Positions 33,520 through 42,211 of a DNA stretch of 64,000 nucleotides are shown in pieces; the stretch's first letter is position 1, and every line of letters begins with the position of its first letter. The position numbers and the translations under genes were made by a program. This DNA is from Lacibacter sediminis (GTDB lineage Bacteria; Bacteroidota; Bacteroidia; Chitinophagales; Chitinophagaceae): NCBI RefSeq assembly GCF_014168535.1, contig NZ_CP060007.1:2852001-2916000 (forward strand), written 5' to 3'. The notes beneath the pieces are model-generated. The model saw only the letters and a list, made by a program, of their open reading frames with translations, made no database searches and had not been told where the DNA came from.

Positions 33520-34806
33520 ATGAGAAAACTGTTTTCATTAATCGTTCTGTGCACAACTGTATCGTCAGTATCAGCGCAAAACATCCAGCAACTGATCGAC
33601 CAGAGAGCAAAAGCATTATTACCAAAAGTAATAGAGTGGCGCAGGCATCTTCATCAAAACCCGGAGCTTGGTAACCGTGAGTTCAAAACAATGGCGTACA
33701 TCGCCAATCATCTAAAAAGTCTTGGCCTGGAAGTAACAACCGGTGTTGCAAAAACAGGTGTGGTTGCCATACTAAAAGGCGGCAAACCAGGTTCAGTTGT
33801 TGCACTGCGTGCAGATATTGATGCGCTACCAATTGTTGAGCGCACCAATGTTCCTTTTAAATCAACTGTGATGGCAGATTACCTAGGCCAACAGGTTCCT
33901 GTGATGCATGCATGCGGACATGATACACATGTTGCTATATTGATGGGCACAGCCGAAGTACTTGCAACAATGAAGAAAGATGTGCCGGGCACAGTGAAAT
34001 TTATTTTTCAACCTGCTGAGGAAGGCCCTCCCGGTACTGAGGAAGGTGGTGCACCGTTGATGGTGAAAGAAGGTGTAATGGATAATCCGAAAGTGGATGC
34101 CATTTTCGGTTTACATATTGCTGCTGGTCTTGAAATCGGTAAGATCAAATATAAAAGTGGTGCGTTCATGGCAAGCAGCGATTGGTTCACGATTAAAGTA
34201 AAAGGCAAAGGCGCACATGGCTCTGCTCCGTGGAGTGGCATTGATCCCATTATGATATCAGCACAAATCATAAATGGTTTGCAAACTATTGTGAGTCGTA
34301 GCGAAGATTTAACGAAAGCTCCCGTTGTGATTACTGTTGGAAAATTCAATGGTGGTGTACGTGAAAATATTATTCCGGAAGAAGTAAGTTTCAGCGGCAC
34401 CATTCGTACACTTGACGGAGCTATGCAAAAAGATGTGTATGAGAAGATTCGTCGCACCGCTTCCAATATTGCCGAAGCTTTGGGCGGCACTGCTGAAGTA
34501 ACAATTGATAATAAAACATTGGTGACATATAATACGCCAGCATTAGTAAGTAATACCATTGCTTCTTTACAAACAGCTGCGGGTGCAGAAAATGTAAGTG
34601 AAGGAACATGGACAACAGGTGCCGAAGATTTTTCTTTCTTTGGTGAAAAAGCACCTGCTTTCTTTTTCAATCTTGGTGGTATGCCGAAAGGTGCACAACC
34701 AACCAGCCATCATACGCCTGATTTTTTAATTGACGACAGCATGCTTGATGTAGGCGTAAAAGCCTTTTGCAATATTGTATTTGATTATGGGAAGGTGAAG
34801 AAGTAA
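33520..34806 (+). CDS. M20D-family amidohydrolase, exported
   Basis: A signal peptide (LFSLIVLCTTVSSVSA) precedes a 410-residue metallo-amidohydrolase. The markers are WRRHLHQNPELGNREF, ALRADIDALPI, MHACGHDTHVAILMG (Cys and His metal ligands), FQPAEEGPPGTEEGG (catalytic Glu pair), HGSAPWSGIDPI in the lid domain and GAEDFSFFGEKAPAFFF. Relatives release amino acids from N-acyl conjugates such as hippurate or IAA-amino acids. Export suggests scavenging of acylated amino acids in the periplasm, together with the hydrolase upstream. Confidence 0.9.
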   Translation: MRKLFSLIVLCTTVSSVSAQNIQQLIDQRAKALLPKVIEWRRHLHQNPELGNREFKTMAYIANHLKSLGLEVTTGVAKTGVVAILKGGKPGSVVALRADIDALPIVERTNVPFKSTVMADYLGQQVPVMHACGHDTHVAILMGTAEVLATMKKDVPGTVKFIFQPAEEGPPGTEEGGAPLMVKEGVMDNPKVDAIFGLHIAAGLEIGKIKYKSGAFMASSDWFTIKVKGKGAHGSAPWSGIDPIMISAQIINGLQTIVSRSEDLTKAPVVITVGKFNGGVRENIIPEEVSFSGTIRTLDGAMQKDVYEKIRRTASNIAEALGGTAEVTIDNKTLVTYNTPALVSNTIASLQTAAGAENVSEGTWTTGAEDFSFFGEKAPAFFFNLGGMPKGAQPTSHHTPDFLIDDSMLDVGVKAFCNIVFDYGKVKK

Positions 34807-34810
34807 TGCT

Positions 34811-34877
34811 TAGGTATGCCATGTCTATGAGCAGTTATTGATAATAATATCATTCTGCAATAGACATGGCATACCTA
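34811..34877. terminator. Long perfect inverted repeat between convergent genes
   Basis: An 18-bp perfect inverted repeat (34811-34828 with 34860-34877) surrounds a 31-nt AT-rich loop. It lies 4 bp after the amidohydrolase stop and just before the LytTR regulator stop. It probably ends transcription from both sides, though neither arm is followed by a clean T-run. Confidence 0.6.
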
Positions 34878-34878
34878 C

Positions 34879-35601
34879 TTACCGTTTCAAAAATTTATTC
34901 TTCAACAATTGCTCCATCACATCTTCCTTTTCATTTCGGCTAATCGGAATGCGGTGTTCTCCGATACGTATTTCATTTCCATCAATAGCATCGATCTTAG
35001 CCGCATTTACAATAAACGACTTATGTGTTTTGATAAATTGCGATGCAGGTAAATATTCTTCCACCGATTTCATGGTGAGATAGCTGATGTATTTCTTTTC
35101 AGCTGTATAAATACAAACATAATTCTGTAACGCTTCTACATACTGTACATCCTTGAAAGCGATTCGGACAAAACGGTTATCAGCCTTGATATAAAAATCA
35201 GTTTGTTGCTCTGCACTTTCAGCAGCTTTGTTTTGTTGCCGCAGCTCGTAGTACTCTTTTGCTTTCATGGCTGCTTTCAGAAAACGGTCAAACGAAATAG
35301 GCTTTACCAGATAATCCAATGCATTCACTTCAAAACCATCCAATGCATATTGCGGATAAGCTGTGGTAAAAATAACCGGCGGCGCCTGTTGTAGTGATTT
35401 AAAAAAATCAATACCGGTGATCTTTGGCATTTGTATGTCGAGCAAGAGTAATTGCACATCTCCCCTGCTGATCATATCAGCAGCTTTTAACGGATGATCA
35501 AACTCTCCCACCAGTTGCAGAAAATCTACATCAGTCACATACTCTTTCAATCCCTTACGGGCAAGCGGTTCATCATCTATGATTACAACATTGATCAACA
35601 T
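34879..35601 (-). CDS. LytTR-family response regulator
   Basis: An N-terminal receiver domain shows VVIIDDEPLARKGL (acidic pocket), LLLLDIQMPKITG with the phospho-accepting Asp near residue 56, and FTTAYPQYALDGF with Lys in LDYLVKP. From about residue 140 comes a LytTR DNA-binding domain (FYIKADNRFVRIAFKDVQYVEA, FIKTHKSFIVNAAKIDAI). The start codon shares one base with the stop of the kinase gene upstream (TAATG), so the pair is translationally coupled. Targets are unknown. Confidence 0.93.
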   Translation of the reverse strand: MLINVVIIDDEPLARKGLKEYVTDVDFLQLVGEFDHPLKAADMISRGDVQLLLLDIQMPKITGIDFFKSLQQAPPVIFTTAYPQYALDGFEVNALDYLVKPISFDRFLKAAMKAKEYYELRQQNKAAESAEQQTDFYIKADNRFVRIAFKDVQYVEALQNYVCIYTAEKKYISYLTMKSVEEYLPASQFIKTHKSFIVNAAKIDAIDGNEIRIGEHRIPISRNEKEDVMEQLLKNKFLKR

Positions 35602-36623
35602 TATACATCCAGTTTAAGATGAACAGTATAAACTTCCGCTCCGTTTTGTATGTTGAGATCATACTTGCCGGGATATAACAATTCCAATCTGCGTTTTACA
35701 TTCTGCAGTCCGATGCCCCCATTCTTTTCTGTACTTATCGCATCTTCTTTTGAATTCTCTACCAAAAAATCCATAGTGCCGTTTGCTTTGGAGAGTTTCA
35801 CTTTTACGTAGTTTGTTTCATTGCTTCGATGTGAAATATGTTTGAATGCATTTTCAACAAATGATACCAGTAATAAAGGTTCAATTGAGAAACCTTTCAC
35901 TTCAGGTGTGGATGAAAAGTCTACCGTGTACTGATCATCTTTGCGAAGTTTTTGTAACGACACATAATCATTTAAAAAATCGATCTCTTTTTCAATCGGT
36001 ATTTTATCGCCACCGGCTTCATACAATTGATACCGCAACATATCTGAAAATTTGTGCAGTGCCTCTCTTGCTTCTTTGTTTTCTTTATCAATCAAAAAAT
36101 AAACAGCATTGATAGAATTAAACAGGAAATGCGGATTGATCTGTGATTTTAAGAAACTCAATTCAGCTTCTGCTTTTTCTTTTGCCATGTCAGCCATCTT
36201 TTTTTGCATGGCGGTATAATCAAACATCAATTTAAATGCGGCACCCGCCAGCACAAGAAAGAAATGAGGAATTACGTTGTCATACACTCTATCTTTCCAA
36301 TTGCCCGATATATTCAGCAGTGCAGGGTTGTTGGTCATGCGGCCAATAATATTCATCTTCAGCAAACTGCTGAGAACAATTAAACTGATGAGTGTAACAG
36401 CAAACAGAACATATTTCTTTTTGTAAAGAAGTTTTGGGATAAGAACATAGTTGGTGAAATAAACCAACGCTGCAAGATCGATCACTTTAATAAGTGTTAC
36501 CTTAAACGCAGTGGCAGGCAGACTATACCCTTCATACCGGAACATGAACCATGTGCCGAACACCAGCATCCAGATGATCACATGATGCAGCTTGTATTTC
36601 AAAAAAAATGGAGCGTTGTGCAT
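35601..36623 (-). CDS. LytS/YehU-type sensor histidine kinase
   Basis: Four hydrophobic helices (about residues 12-150) are followed by a coiled-coil region (MAKEKAEAELSFLKSQ) and the His_kinase domain with QINPHFLFNSINAVYFLI, where the His is the predicted phosphorylation site. The ATPase part shows PLLLVSFVENAFKHISH (N box) and GGIGLQNVKRRLELLYPG (G box). There is no extracellular sensor domain, so the membrane part may sense directly. It forms an operon with the LytTR regulator downstream. Confidence 0.93.
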   Translation of the reverse strand: MHNAPFFLKYKLHHVIIWMLVFGTWFMFRYEGYSLPATAFKVTLIKVIDLAALVYFTNYVLIPKLLYKKKYVLFAVTLISLIVLSSLLKMNIIGRMTNNPALLNISGNWKDRVYDNVIPHFFLVLAGAAFKLMFDYTAMQKKMADMAKEKAEAELSFLKSQINPHFLFNSINAVYFLIDKENKEAREALHKFSDMLRYQLYEAGGDKIPIEKEIDFLNDYVSLQKLRKDDQYTVDFSSTPEVKGFSIEPLLLVSFVENAFKHISHRSNETNYVKVKLSKANGTMDFLVENSKEDAISTEKNGGIGLQNVKRRLELLYPGKYDLNIQNGAEVYTVHLKLDV

Positions 36624-36793
36624 ACCTCAAAATAAATGTACAAAATCCGCCTGTTAAAAAGGATTACAGTTCCTGTTGGTTTTTGCTGACGAAATGCAAA
36701 TCTGCCGTTTGTCAAGAAACAACTGCATCATGTGTAAACTAATTGTAATTGCTGATAACTTTTTGCAAGCTTTACAGTATTAAATCTTTTTGT

Positions 36794-37438
36794 ATGAAGC
36801 TTATCATCACATTCACATTTATTCTTCTTACAAATGTACCTGTAAGTTCCTGCGCACAACAGCAAACATCAAAAGATGTAAAAATTGATCCCGGTGGTTG
36901 CGAAGGATGTGAAGCGATCTACGAAAGTCCGATTCCATTTGATAAATTAGAACCGATGGTATGGCTTCCTGATTGGAATTTGCCGGGACAAAAACTGGCA
37001 GTGAACGGAACGGTGTACAAAGCTGATGGCAAAACACCTGCTGAAGGAGTGATCATTTACATTTATCACACTGATCAAACGGGCATTTATCCTCAAAAGG
37101 GTGATGAAAAAGGTTGGGCGAAACGACATGGCTATTTACGTGGCTGGATGAAGACTGATAAAAATGGTTTTTATAAATTCTTTACACTTCGACCAGGTTC
37201 TTATCCCAACAGCAAAAATCCGGCGCATATTCATATCACTATTAAAGAACCGGGCAAACAGGAATACTGGATCGATGAATTTGTGTTTGACAATGATCCT
37301 TTTCTGACGCAAGAAGAAAGAAGCCGATTGAAAAACCGTGGAGGAAGCGGCATCCTTACTATGAAACCGGGCGGCAGTATGGTAAAAGCAGAACGGAATA
37401 TTTATCTCGGAAAAAATATTCCAGGTTATCCTAAATAA
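36794..37438 (+). CDS. Intradiol ring-cleavage dioxygenase-like lipoprotein
   Basis: A lipoprotein signal (LTNVPVSSC, Cys about 20) precedes a 195-residue domain of the protocatechuate 3,4-dioxygenase fold. LAVNGTVYKADGKTPAEGVIIYIYHTDQTGIYP supplies the first Tyr, RHGYLRGWMKTDKNG the second Tyr region, and NPAHIHITIK the two His ligands for Fe(III). Cytoplasmic intradiol dioxygenases cleave catechols. An exported, lipid-anchored version has an uncertain substrate, possibly extracellular aromatics. No aromatic-degradation genes are nearby. Confidence 0.8.
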   Translation: MKLIITFTFILLTNVPVSSCAQQQTSKDVKIDPGGCEGCEAIYESPIPFDKLEPMVWLPDWNLPGQKLAVNGTVYKADGKTPAEGVIIYIYHTDQTGIYPQKGDEKGWAKRHGYLRGWMKTDKNGFYKFFTLRPGSYPNSKNPAHIHITIKEPGKQEYWIDEFVFDNDPFLTQEERSRLKNRGGSGILTMKPGGSMVKAERNIYLGKNIPGYPK

Positions 37439-37466
37439 CACGCATTGATCATTAAACCTTATCCTT

Positions 37467-37496
37467 TGGTCGGCACGGCTGAAAACCGTCAGACCA
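37467..37496. terminator. Weak hairpin between convergent genes
   Basis: An imperfect stem (TGGTCGGCACGG against CCGTCAGACCA) sits between the dioxygenase-like gene and yggS. It has no T-run on either side, so the terminator call is tentative. Confidence 0.35.
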
Positions 37497-37502
37497 CTAT
37501 CA

Positions 37503-38183
37503 TTACTTTGAAGAATTTCTTGCACCAAACAACAAACTGCCAATACGCACCATCGTACTTCCCTCTTCAACTGCAACTTTATAATCGCCACTCATACCCA
37601 TGGAGAGAATTGTGAAGGGTGAAGGGTGAATGGTGAATTTGTCAGCACTTTTATTGAATAACATTTTCAAATATCGAAACTCGCTTCTTACTTTTTCCAG
37701 ATCATCACTGAACGAAGCCATCCCCATCAAACCACATACACGCACATTTGTCATTTTCAAATTTTCAAATTCCTGAATGATCAAATTAAGCTCTTCTTCA
37801 TTTAATCCGAACTTCGTTTCTTCCTGTGCAATGTGCACCTGCAGCAACACATCAATTATACGGTTGTTCTTCCCTGCTTCTTTATTGATCTCTTTCAACA
37901 ACTTCAAACTGTCAACGCCATGGATCAACTGCACAAACGGTGCAATGTATTTCACCTTATTACTTTGGAGGTGACCAATAAAATGCCAGCGGATATCTTT
38001 TGGCAATGCAGCTTGTTTATCAACCAACTCCTGCACATAGTTCTCACCAAAATCCCGATGACCTGAATCGTATAGTTCAACAATATCTTCAACAGGTTTG
38101 GTTTTGCTAACCGCTACCAGTGTAACCTGCTTTGCATCTAATTCCTGCTTGACCGTTTGATATGCTTCTGTATTAACTGCCAT
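37503..38183 (-). CDS. YggS-family PLP-binding protein (PLPBP)
   Basis: The single-domain alanine-racemase-like fold shows VAVSKTKPVEDI with the PLP Lys27, DFGENYVQELVDK, WHFIGHLQSNKVK, VHIAQEETKFGL, GLMGMASFSDD and SMGMSGDYKVAVEEGSTMVRIG. PLPBP controls pyridoxal phosphate homeostasis. Residues ~183-191 (FTIHPSPFT), just before SMGMSGD, look like an in-frame insertion encoded by a tandem GTGAA/GGGTGAA-type repeat at 37611-37637. The motifs on either side are intact. It is convergent with the dioxygenase-like gene. Confidence 0.93.
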   Translation of the reverse strand: MAVNTEAYQTVKQELDAKQVTLVAVSKTKPVEDIVELYDSGHRDFGENYVQELVDKQAALPKDIRWHFIGHLQSNKVKYIAPFVQLIHGVDSLKLLKEINKEAGKNNRIIDVLLQVHIAQEETKFGLNEEELNLIIQEFENLKMTNVRVCGLMGMASFSDDLEKVRSEFRYLKMLFNKSADKFTIHPSPFTILSMGMSGDYKVAVEEGSTMVRIGSLLFGARNSSK

Positions 38184-38199
38184 TGTACAAAGTTGCTGA

Positions 38200-38236
38200 A
38201 AATAAAAATGTGCTGATCATTTTCAAATCAGCACAT
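38200..38236 (-). terminator. Terminator of the acyl-CoA dehydrogenase gene
   Basis: A 10-bp stem (38208-38217 with 38227-38236) is followed on the minus strand by TTTTTATTTT. It lies 21 bp beyond the dehydrogenase stop. Confidence 0.85.
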
Positions 38237-38257
38237 TCACAAATTTTCAAATGATGT

Positions 38258-39412
38258 TTATTTCAAAATACTTCTGCTGATAACGATCCGTTGCACTTCG
38301 CTTGTTCCTTCATAGATCTGAGTGATCTTGGCATCACGCATCAACCGTTCAACATGAAACTCTTTTACAAAACCATAACCGCCATGCACCTGCACTGCTT
38401 CTGTTGCTGTCCACATAGCCGCTTCGCTTGCAAATACTTTTGCCATTGATGAGCTGAGTGTATAATCGATGCCATTATCTTTTTCCCATGCGGCTTTTAA
38501 ACAAAGTAAACGGGCTGCTTCTATCTTTGTTGCCATATCGGCCAGCTTAAACTGAATAGCCTGGTGATGCATAATCTCTTTACCAAATGCCTTGCGTTGT
38601 TTGGAATAAGCTAATGCCAATTCATAAGCCCCGCTTGCAATACCGAGTGCCTGCGCAGCAATACCAATTCGTCCGCCTGCTAATGTTTTCATCGCAAACT
38701 TGAAACCAAAGCCATCTTCACCAATACGGTTTTCCTTTGGCACTTTTACATCCTGGAACGAAATGCTGTGCGTATCACTTCCACGAATACCTAGTTTATT
38801 TTCTTTTGCACCAACACTTACACCCGGCCAACTCTTTTCCACAATAAATGCATTGATGCCTTTGCTTCCTTTCGATTTATCAGTTTGCGCAATTACCAGG
38901 TAAACAGATGCAGAGTTACCATTGGTGATCCAGTTTTTAATGCCGTTTATGACATAATGATCGCCTTTTTCATCTGCTGTTGTTTGTTGTGAAGTAGCAT
39001 CGCTTCCTGCTTCGGGTTCGCTCAACAAAAATGCCCCAATATATAATTCTCCGTCTTTCTTGCCCTGCGCAAGTGGCGTCAGGTATTTTTGTTTTTGCCC
39101 TTCGCTTCCATACTCCTGCAAACCATAACAAACAAGACTGTTGTTTACACTCATACACACGCTTACACTCGCATCGATCTTACTGATCTCTTCCATTGCC
39201 AGCACATAACTCACCGTATCCATGCCTGAACCACCGTATTCCGGTTTTACCATCATGCCCATAAAACCCAGATCGGCCAGTTTACTGATCTGTTCTTTCG
39301 GGAATTTCTGTAATTCATCACGCTCAATAACGCCGGGTAAACATTCTGTTTTGGCAAAGTCACGGGCAGCTTTTTGAATCATTAACTGCTCCTCTGTTAA
39401 TTCAAAGTGCAT
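38258..39412 (-). CDS. Acyl-CoA dehydrogenase, short-chain type
   Basis: The 384-residue flavoenzyme has ELTEEQLMIQKAARDFA at the start, GGSGMDTVSYVLAMEEISK, FLLSEPEAGSDATS, WITNGNSASVYLVIAQT (FAD binding), AQALGIASGAYELALAYSKQR and YEGTSEVQRIVISR with the catalytic Glu of the YEGT motif. The layout is that of butyryl- or short-chain acyl-CoA dehydrogenases. The start at 39412 is preferred because a predicted promoter box (39434-39441) overlaps the longer frame. It would feed electrons to ETF in fatty acid or amino acid breakdown. Confidence 0.92.
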   Translation of the reverse strand: MHFELTEEQLMIQKAARDFAKTECLPGVIERDELQKFPKEQISKLADLGFMGMMVKPEYGGSGMDTVSYVLAMEEISKIDASVSVCMSVNNSLVCYGLQEYGSEGQKQKYLTPLAQGKKDGELYIGAFLLSEPEAGSDATSQQTTADEKGDHYVINGIKNWITNGNSASVYLVIAQTDKSKGSKGINAFIVEKSWPGVSVGAKENKLGIRGSDTHSISFQDVKVPKENRIGEDGFGFKFAMKTLAGGRIGIAAQALGIASGAYELALAYSKQRKAFGKEIMHHQAIQFKLADMATKIEAARLLCLKAAWEKDNGIDYTLSSSMAKVFASEAAMWTATEAVQVHGGYGFVKEFHVERLMRDAKITQIYEGTSEVQRIVISRSILK

Positions 39413-39433
39413 ATAGAGTTTAAAAGTTTGCGG

Positions 39434-39441
39434 CAAAGATA
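39434..39441 (-). promoter_or_regulatory. Predicted -7 box for the acyl-CoA dehydrogenase gene
   Basis: The minus strand reads TATCTTTG. Transcription would begin near 39428, giving a leader of about 16 nt before the ATG at 39412. Confidence 0.55.
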
Positions 39442-39556
39442 AGGGATACTAACAGTTGAAAGCTTTTCGTTCATTTTGCAACTAAATAAATACCTGCTTC
39501 AGGGTATTTGTATCTTTAGTCTGCATTGTAACTTTCAACCAAAAATAAACCCACAT

Positions 39557-41602
39557 ATGAAAGCCTTTGTTTTCATTAGTTTTATTAGCCTTATCCTTTC
39601 CGTACAATCCTCTGCACAAACCTGTCTTAGCGGCGACTGTAGTTCCGGCTTTGGCAAATTCAAATACGAAAACGGCGATATCTACGAAGGCGAGTTTTAC
39701 GACGATAAACGTGAAGGCTTTGGTGTGTACACTTGGAAAACCGGTGAAAAATTTATTGGTGAGAGTCTTGCCAACACCTTCAGTGGATTTGGGGTAATGG
39801 AGTTTAAAGACGGCACAAAGTACATCGGCGATTTTAAGAATGGCGAGTTTGATGGTGAGGGTGAAAAAACATATACCAACGGTACAAAACAGACCGGCAT
39901 CTTCGAAAAAGGAAAATACCTCGGTAAAATATCTTACTACGGAAAAGCAGTTGGCACCACAGGTTGCCTGAATGGCGATTGCGAAGGTGGTTATGGGATG
40001 AAATACTATAGCGGCAACGACCGTTACTTTGGCTATTTCAAAACCGGTAAGCGTGATGGTTACGGCGCTTATTATTGGGATGATGGTACACGCTGGGTTG
40101 GCCAGTTTGAGCAAAATCTGTTGACAGGCTATGGAACTTATTTCTTCATAACGGGAGAAAAGTATGTGGGTTATTTTATTGACAGTAAACGTAATGGCTG
40201 GGGTATTAATTACGATCCAAACACTGGTGTTAAGAAAATCGGATTTTGGAGTGATAATAATCTGATCACACCAAAATCAACGCTGGTAAAAACCGGCGGA
40301 GCAACAGGCTGCATCAGCGGTGATTGTAAAAATGGCTATGGCAAGTACGTTTACAACAACGGCTACTACGAGGGCTATTTTAAAAACGGTTACCGTAATG
40401 GACAAGGCAAGTATTACTTTGATATCGGCGACTTCTATTCAGGAAATTTTGATGATAATAAATTTAACGGCAAAGGAACTTACTACTATACCAATGGTGA
40501 ACGCTACACCGGTGAATGGAAAGACCAGCGTACACATGGTAAAGGAGAACTTGTTCAGTTTGATGGTACGTTGAAGGTCGGTTACTGGAAAGAAGGCACC
40601 TACCAGGATAAAACCACGCCTCCTCCGGGTTACGATGCATGGGTGCGAAACAATTATCAGACAGGCACCGGCTCCGGAACAATTGCAGCAAATAACAAGC
40701 TTCCAACAACAACAAACACGAATAACAAACCTGCGGTTACAAACCCAACCAATACAAAACCCAATACTACAGGGACTACTACTACCGGAACCAATAAACC
40801 GAGTGGCAATAACACAAATCCGACCAACAATAACAAACCAACTAATAATACAGCTAACAACAATATTGTTACCACAGGTTCAAATACAAGCGGATTAGTT
40901 ACAACGAACTTCAAAAGGAAAATGGCGCTCATCATCGGCAACCAATCTTATCAATATACTACTGCACTCAAAAACCCGAAGAACGACGCCCGTTCAATGG
41001 CGCAGGTGTTGCGTTCATGCGGATTTGAAGTGATCGAAGTAATTGATGGCAGCGCATCGCAAATGAAAACAGCCATCCGTGATTTTGGTGCAAAGATCAT
41101 TGGAGCCGATGTGGCATTATTTTACTATTCAGGGCATGGTATGCAGGTCGATAATTTCAATTACATCATCCCTGTAGATTTCAGGTTGCAGACCAAAGCA
41201 GATATCAAAGAAGATTGTCCGAATATTAACTGGGTATTGAACAGGATGGAAAATGCAGCAACGAAATTGAACATTGTTATTCTGGATGCATGCCGCAACA
41301 ATCCGTTCGATCGTGGTTCGTTTGGTGAAGATGATGCAAATGAAGGATTAGCTTCTATTACCCCACCAGATAATACTGTTATTTCCTTTGCAACAGATCC
41401 AGGCTCCGTAGCAAGCGATGGCGTTGCAGGTACCAACGGATTGTACACCGGCTCGTTGATCAAATATATTGCATCGCCCAACATGCAACTTGAAAACGTG
41501 TTTAAATTAACCGGTCGAGAAGTGAGAGAAAAATCAAGTGGCAAACAAAAGCCATGGCTCAATACAAACTTCTACGACATTTTCTATTTTAAAATGCAGT
41601 AA
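39557..41602 (+). CDS. Secreted MORN-repeat protein with C-terminal caspase-like domain
   Basis: A signal peptide (about residues 1-21) leads into three blocks of MORN repeats at about 23-130, 137-240 and 252-350. Each opens with a Cys-x-x-Gly-Asp-Cys motif (CLSGDC, CLNGDC, CISGDC). A Thr/Asn/Pro-rich linker (about 377-450) joins them to a peptidase C14 domain starting at KMALIIGNQSY. The catalytic dyad is His527 in YSGHG and Cys579 in DACRNNPF. All active-site residues are present, so it should be a working caspase-fold protease outside the cytoplasm. The target is unknown. It is a single gene, not part of an obvious operon. Confidence 0.88.
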   Translation: MKAFVFISFISLILSVQSSAQTCLSGDCSSGFGKFKYENGDIYEGEFYDDKREGFGVYTWKTGEKFIGESLANTFSGFGVMEFKDGTKYIGDFKNGEFDGEGEKTYTNGTKQTGIFEKGKYLGKISYYGKAVGTTGCLNGDCEGGYGMKYYSGNDRYFGYFKTGKRDGYGAYYWDDGTRWVGQFEQNLLTGYGTYFFITGEKYVGYFIDSKRNGWGINYDPNTGVKKIGFWSDNNLITPKSTLVKTGGATGCISGDCKNGYGKYVYNNGYYEGYFKNGYRNGQGKYYFDIGDFYSGNFDDNKFNGKGTYYYTNGERYTGEWKDQRTHGKGELVQFDGTLKVGYWKEGTYQDKTTPPPGYDAWVRNNYQTGTGSGTIAANNKLPTTTNTNNKPAVTNPTNTKPNTTGTTTTGTNKPSGNNTNPTNNNKPTNNTANNNIVTTGSNTSGLVTTNFKRKMALIIGNQSYQYTTALKNPKNDARSMAQVLRSCGFEVIEVIDGSASQMKTAIRDFGAKIIGADVALFYYSGHGMQVDNFNYIIPVDFRLQTKADIKEDCPNINWVLNRMENAATKLNIVILDACRNNPFDRGSFGEDDANEGLASITPPDNTVISFATDPGSVASDGVAGTNGLYTGSLIKYIASPNMQLENVFKLTGREVREKSSGKQKPWLNTNFYDIFYFKMQ

Positions 41603-41623
41603 CTTTTTCGAAAGAATGTTTTC

Positions 41624-42211
41624 ATGAGTCAGACAACACTCAACGCAGAATATTGGAGTAATCGTTATCAACAGCAGCAAACAGGTTGGGATATCGGTTA
41701 TGGTTCCACTCCTCTTGTGGAATACCTGCAATCACTAAAAGATAAAAGCATTTCTATTCTTATACCCGGCTGCGGCAATGCTTATGAAGCAGAATGGTTA
41801 TTGCAACATGGCTTTACCGATATAACTGTGCTGGATATTTCACCTGTGCTTACTGCCGCATTAGCAGAAAGATTCAAAGGGCAACCTATCAATATTATTA
41901 CGGGTGATTTCTTTGAACACAATGGACAGTATGATCTTATTCTTGAACAGACTTTTTTCTGCGCACTTGATCCCACATTGCGAAGCAGGTATGTAGAACA
42001 TATGCATCAACTCCTGAAACCAGGCGGTGAGCTCGTGGGTGTATTATTCAACAAAGAATTTGAAGGAGGGCCGCCATTTGGTGGCAGCAAAGCAGAATAC
42101 GAAGAACTTTTCAGCAAACATTTACACATAAAAAAAATGGAGCTGTGTTACAACTCCATTCTTCCACGCCGGGGCGCTGAACTATTTTTTAGTGCTGATG
42201 GTAAAGTTTAA
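41624..42211 (+). CDS. Thiopurine S-methyltransferase-type SAM methyltransferase
   Basis: The 195-residue protein opens YWSNRYQQQQTGWDIG and has the SAM-binding motif SILIPGCGNAYEAEWL, then VLDISPVLTAAL, a ITGDFFEHNGQYDLILEQTFFCAL block and PGGELVGVLF. This order is typical of the TPMT family, which also includes bacterial enzymes acting on thiols, selenium or tellurium compounds. The natural substrate is unknown. It starts 21 bp after the caspase gene and its tail overlaps the convergent desaturase gene by 23 bp. Confidence 0.87.
   Translation: MSQTTLNAEYWSNRYQQQQTGWDIGYGSTPLVEYLQSLKDKSISILIPGCGNAYEAEWLLQHGFTDITVLDISPVLTAALAERFKGQPINIITGDFFEHNGQYDLILEQTFFCALDPTLRSRYVEHMHQLLKPGGELVGVLFNKEFEGGPPFGGSKAEYEELFSKHLHIKKMELCYNSILPRRGAELFFSADGKV

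Noticed and set aside
40635..40941. Antisense and alternate-frame ORFs over the MORN-caspase linker
   Set aside because: They are produced by the Thr/Asn-rich ACA/AAC codon runs of the linker and have no signals of their own.
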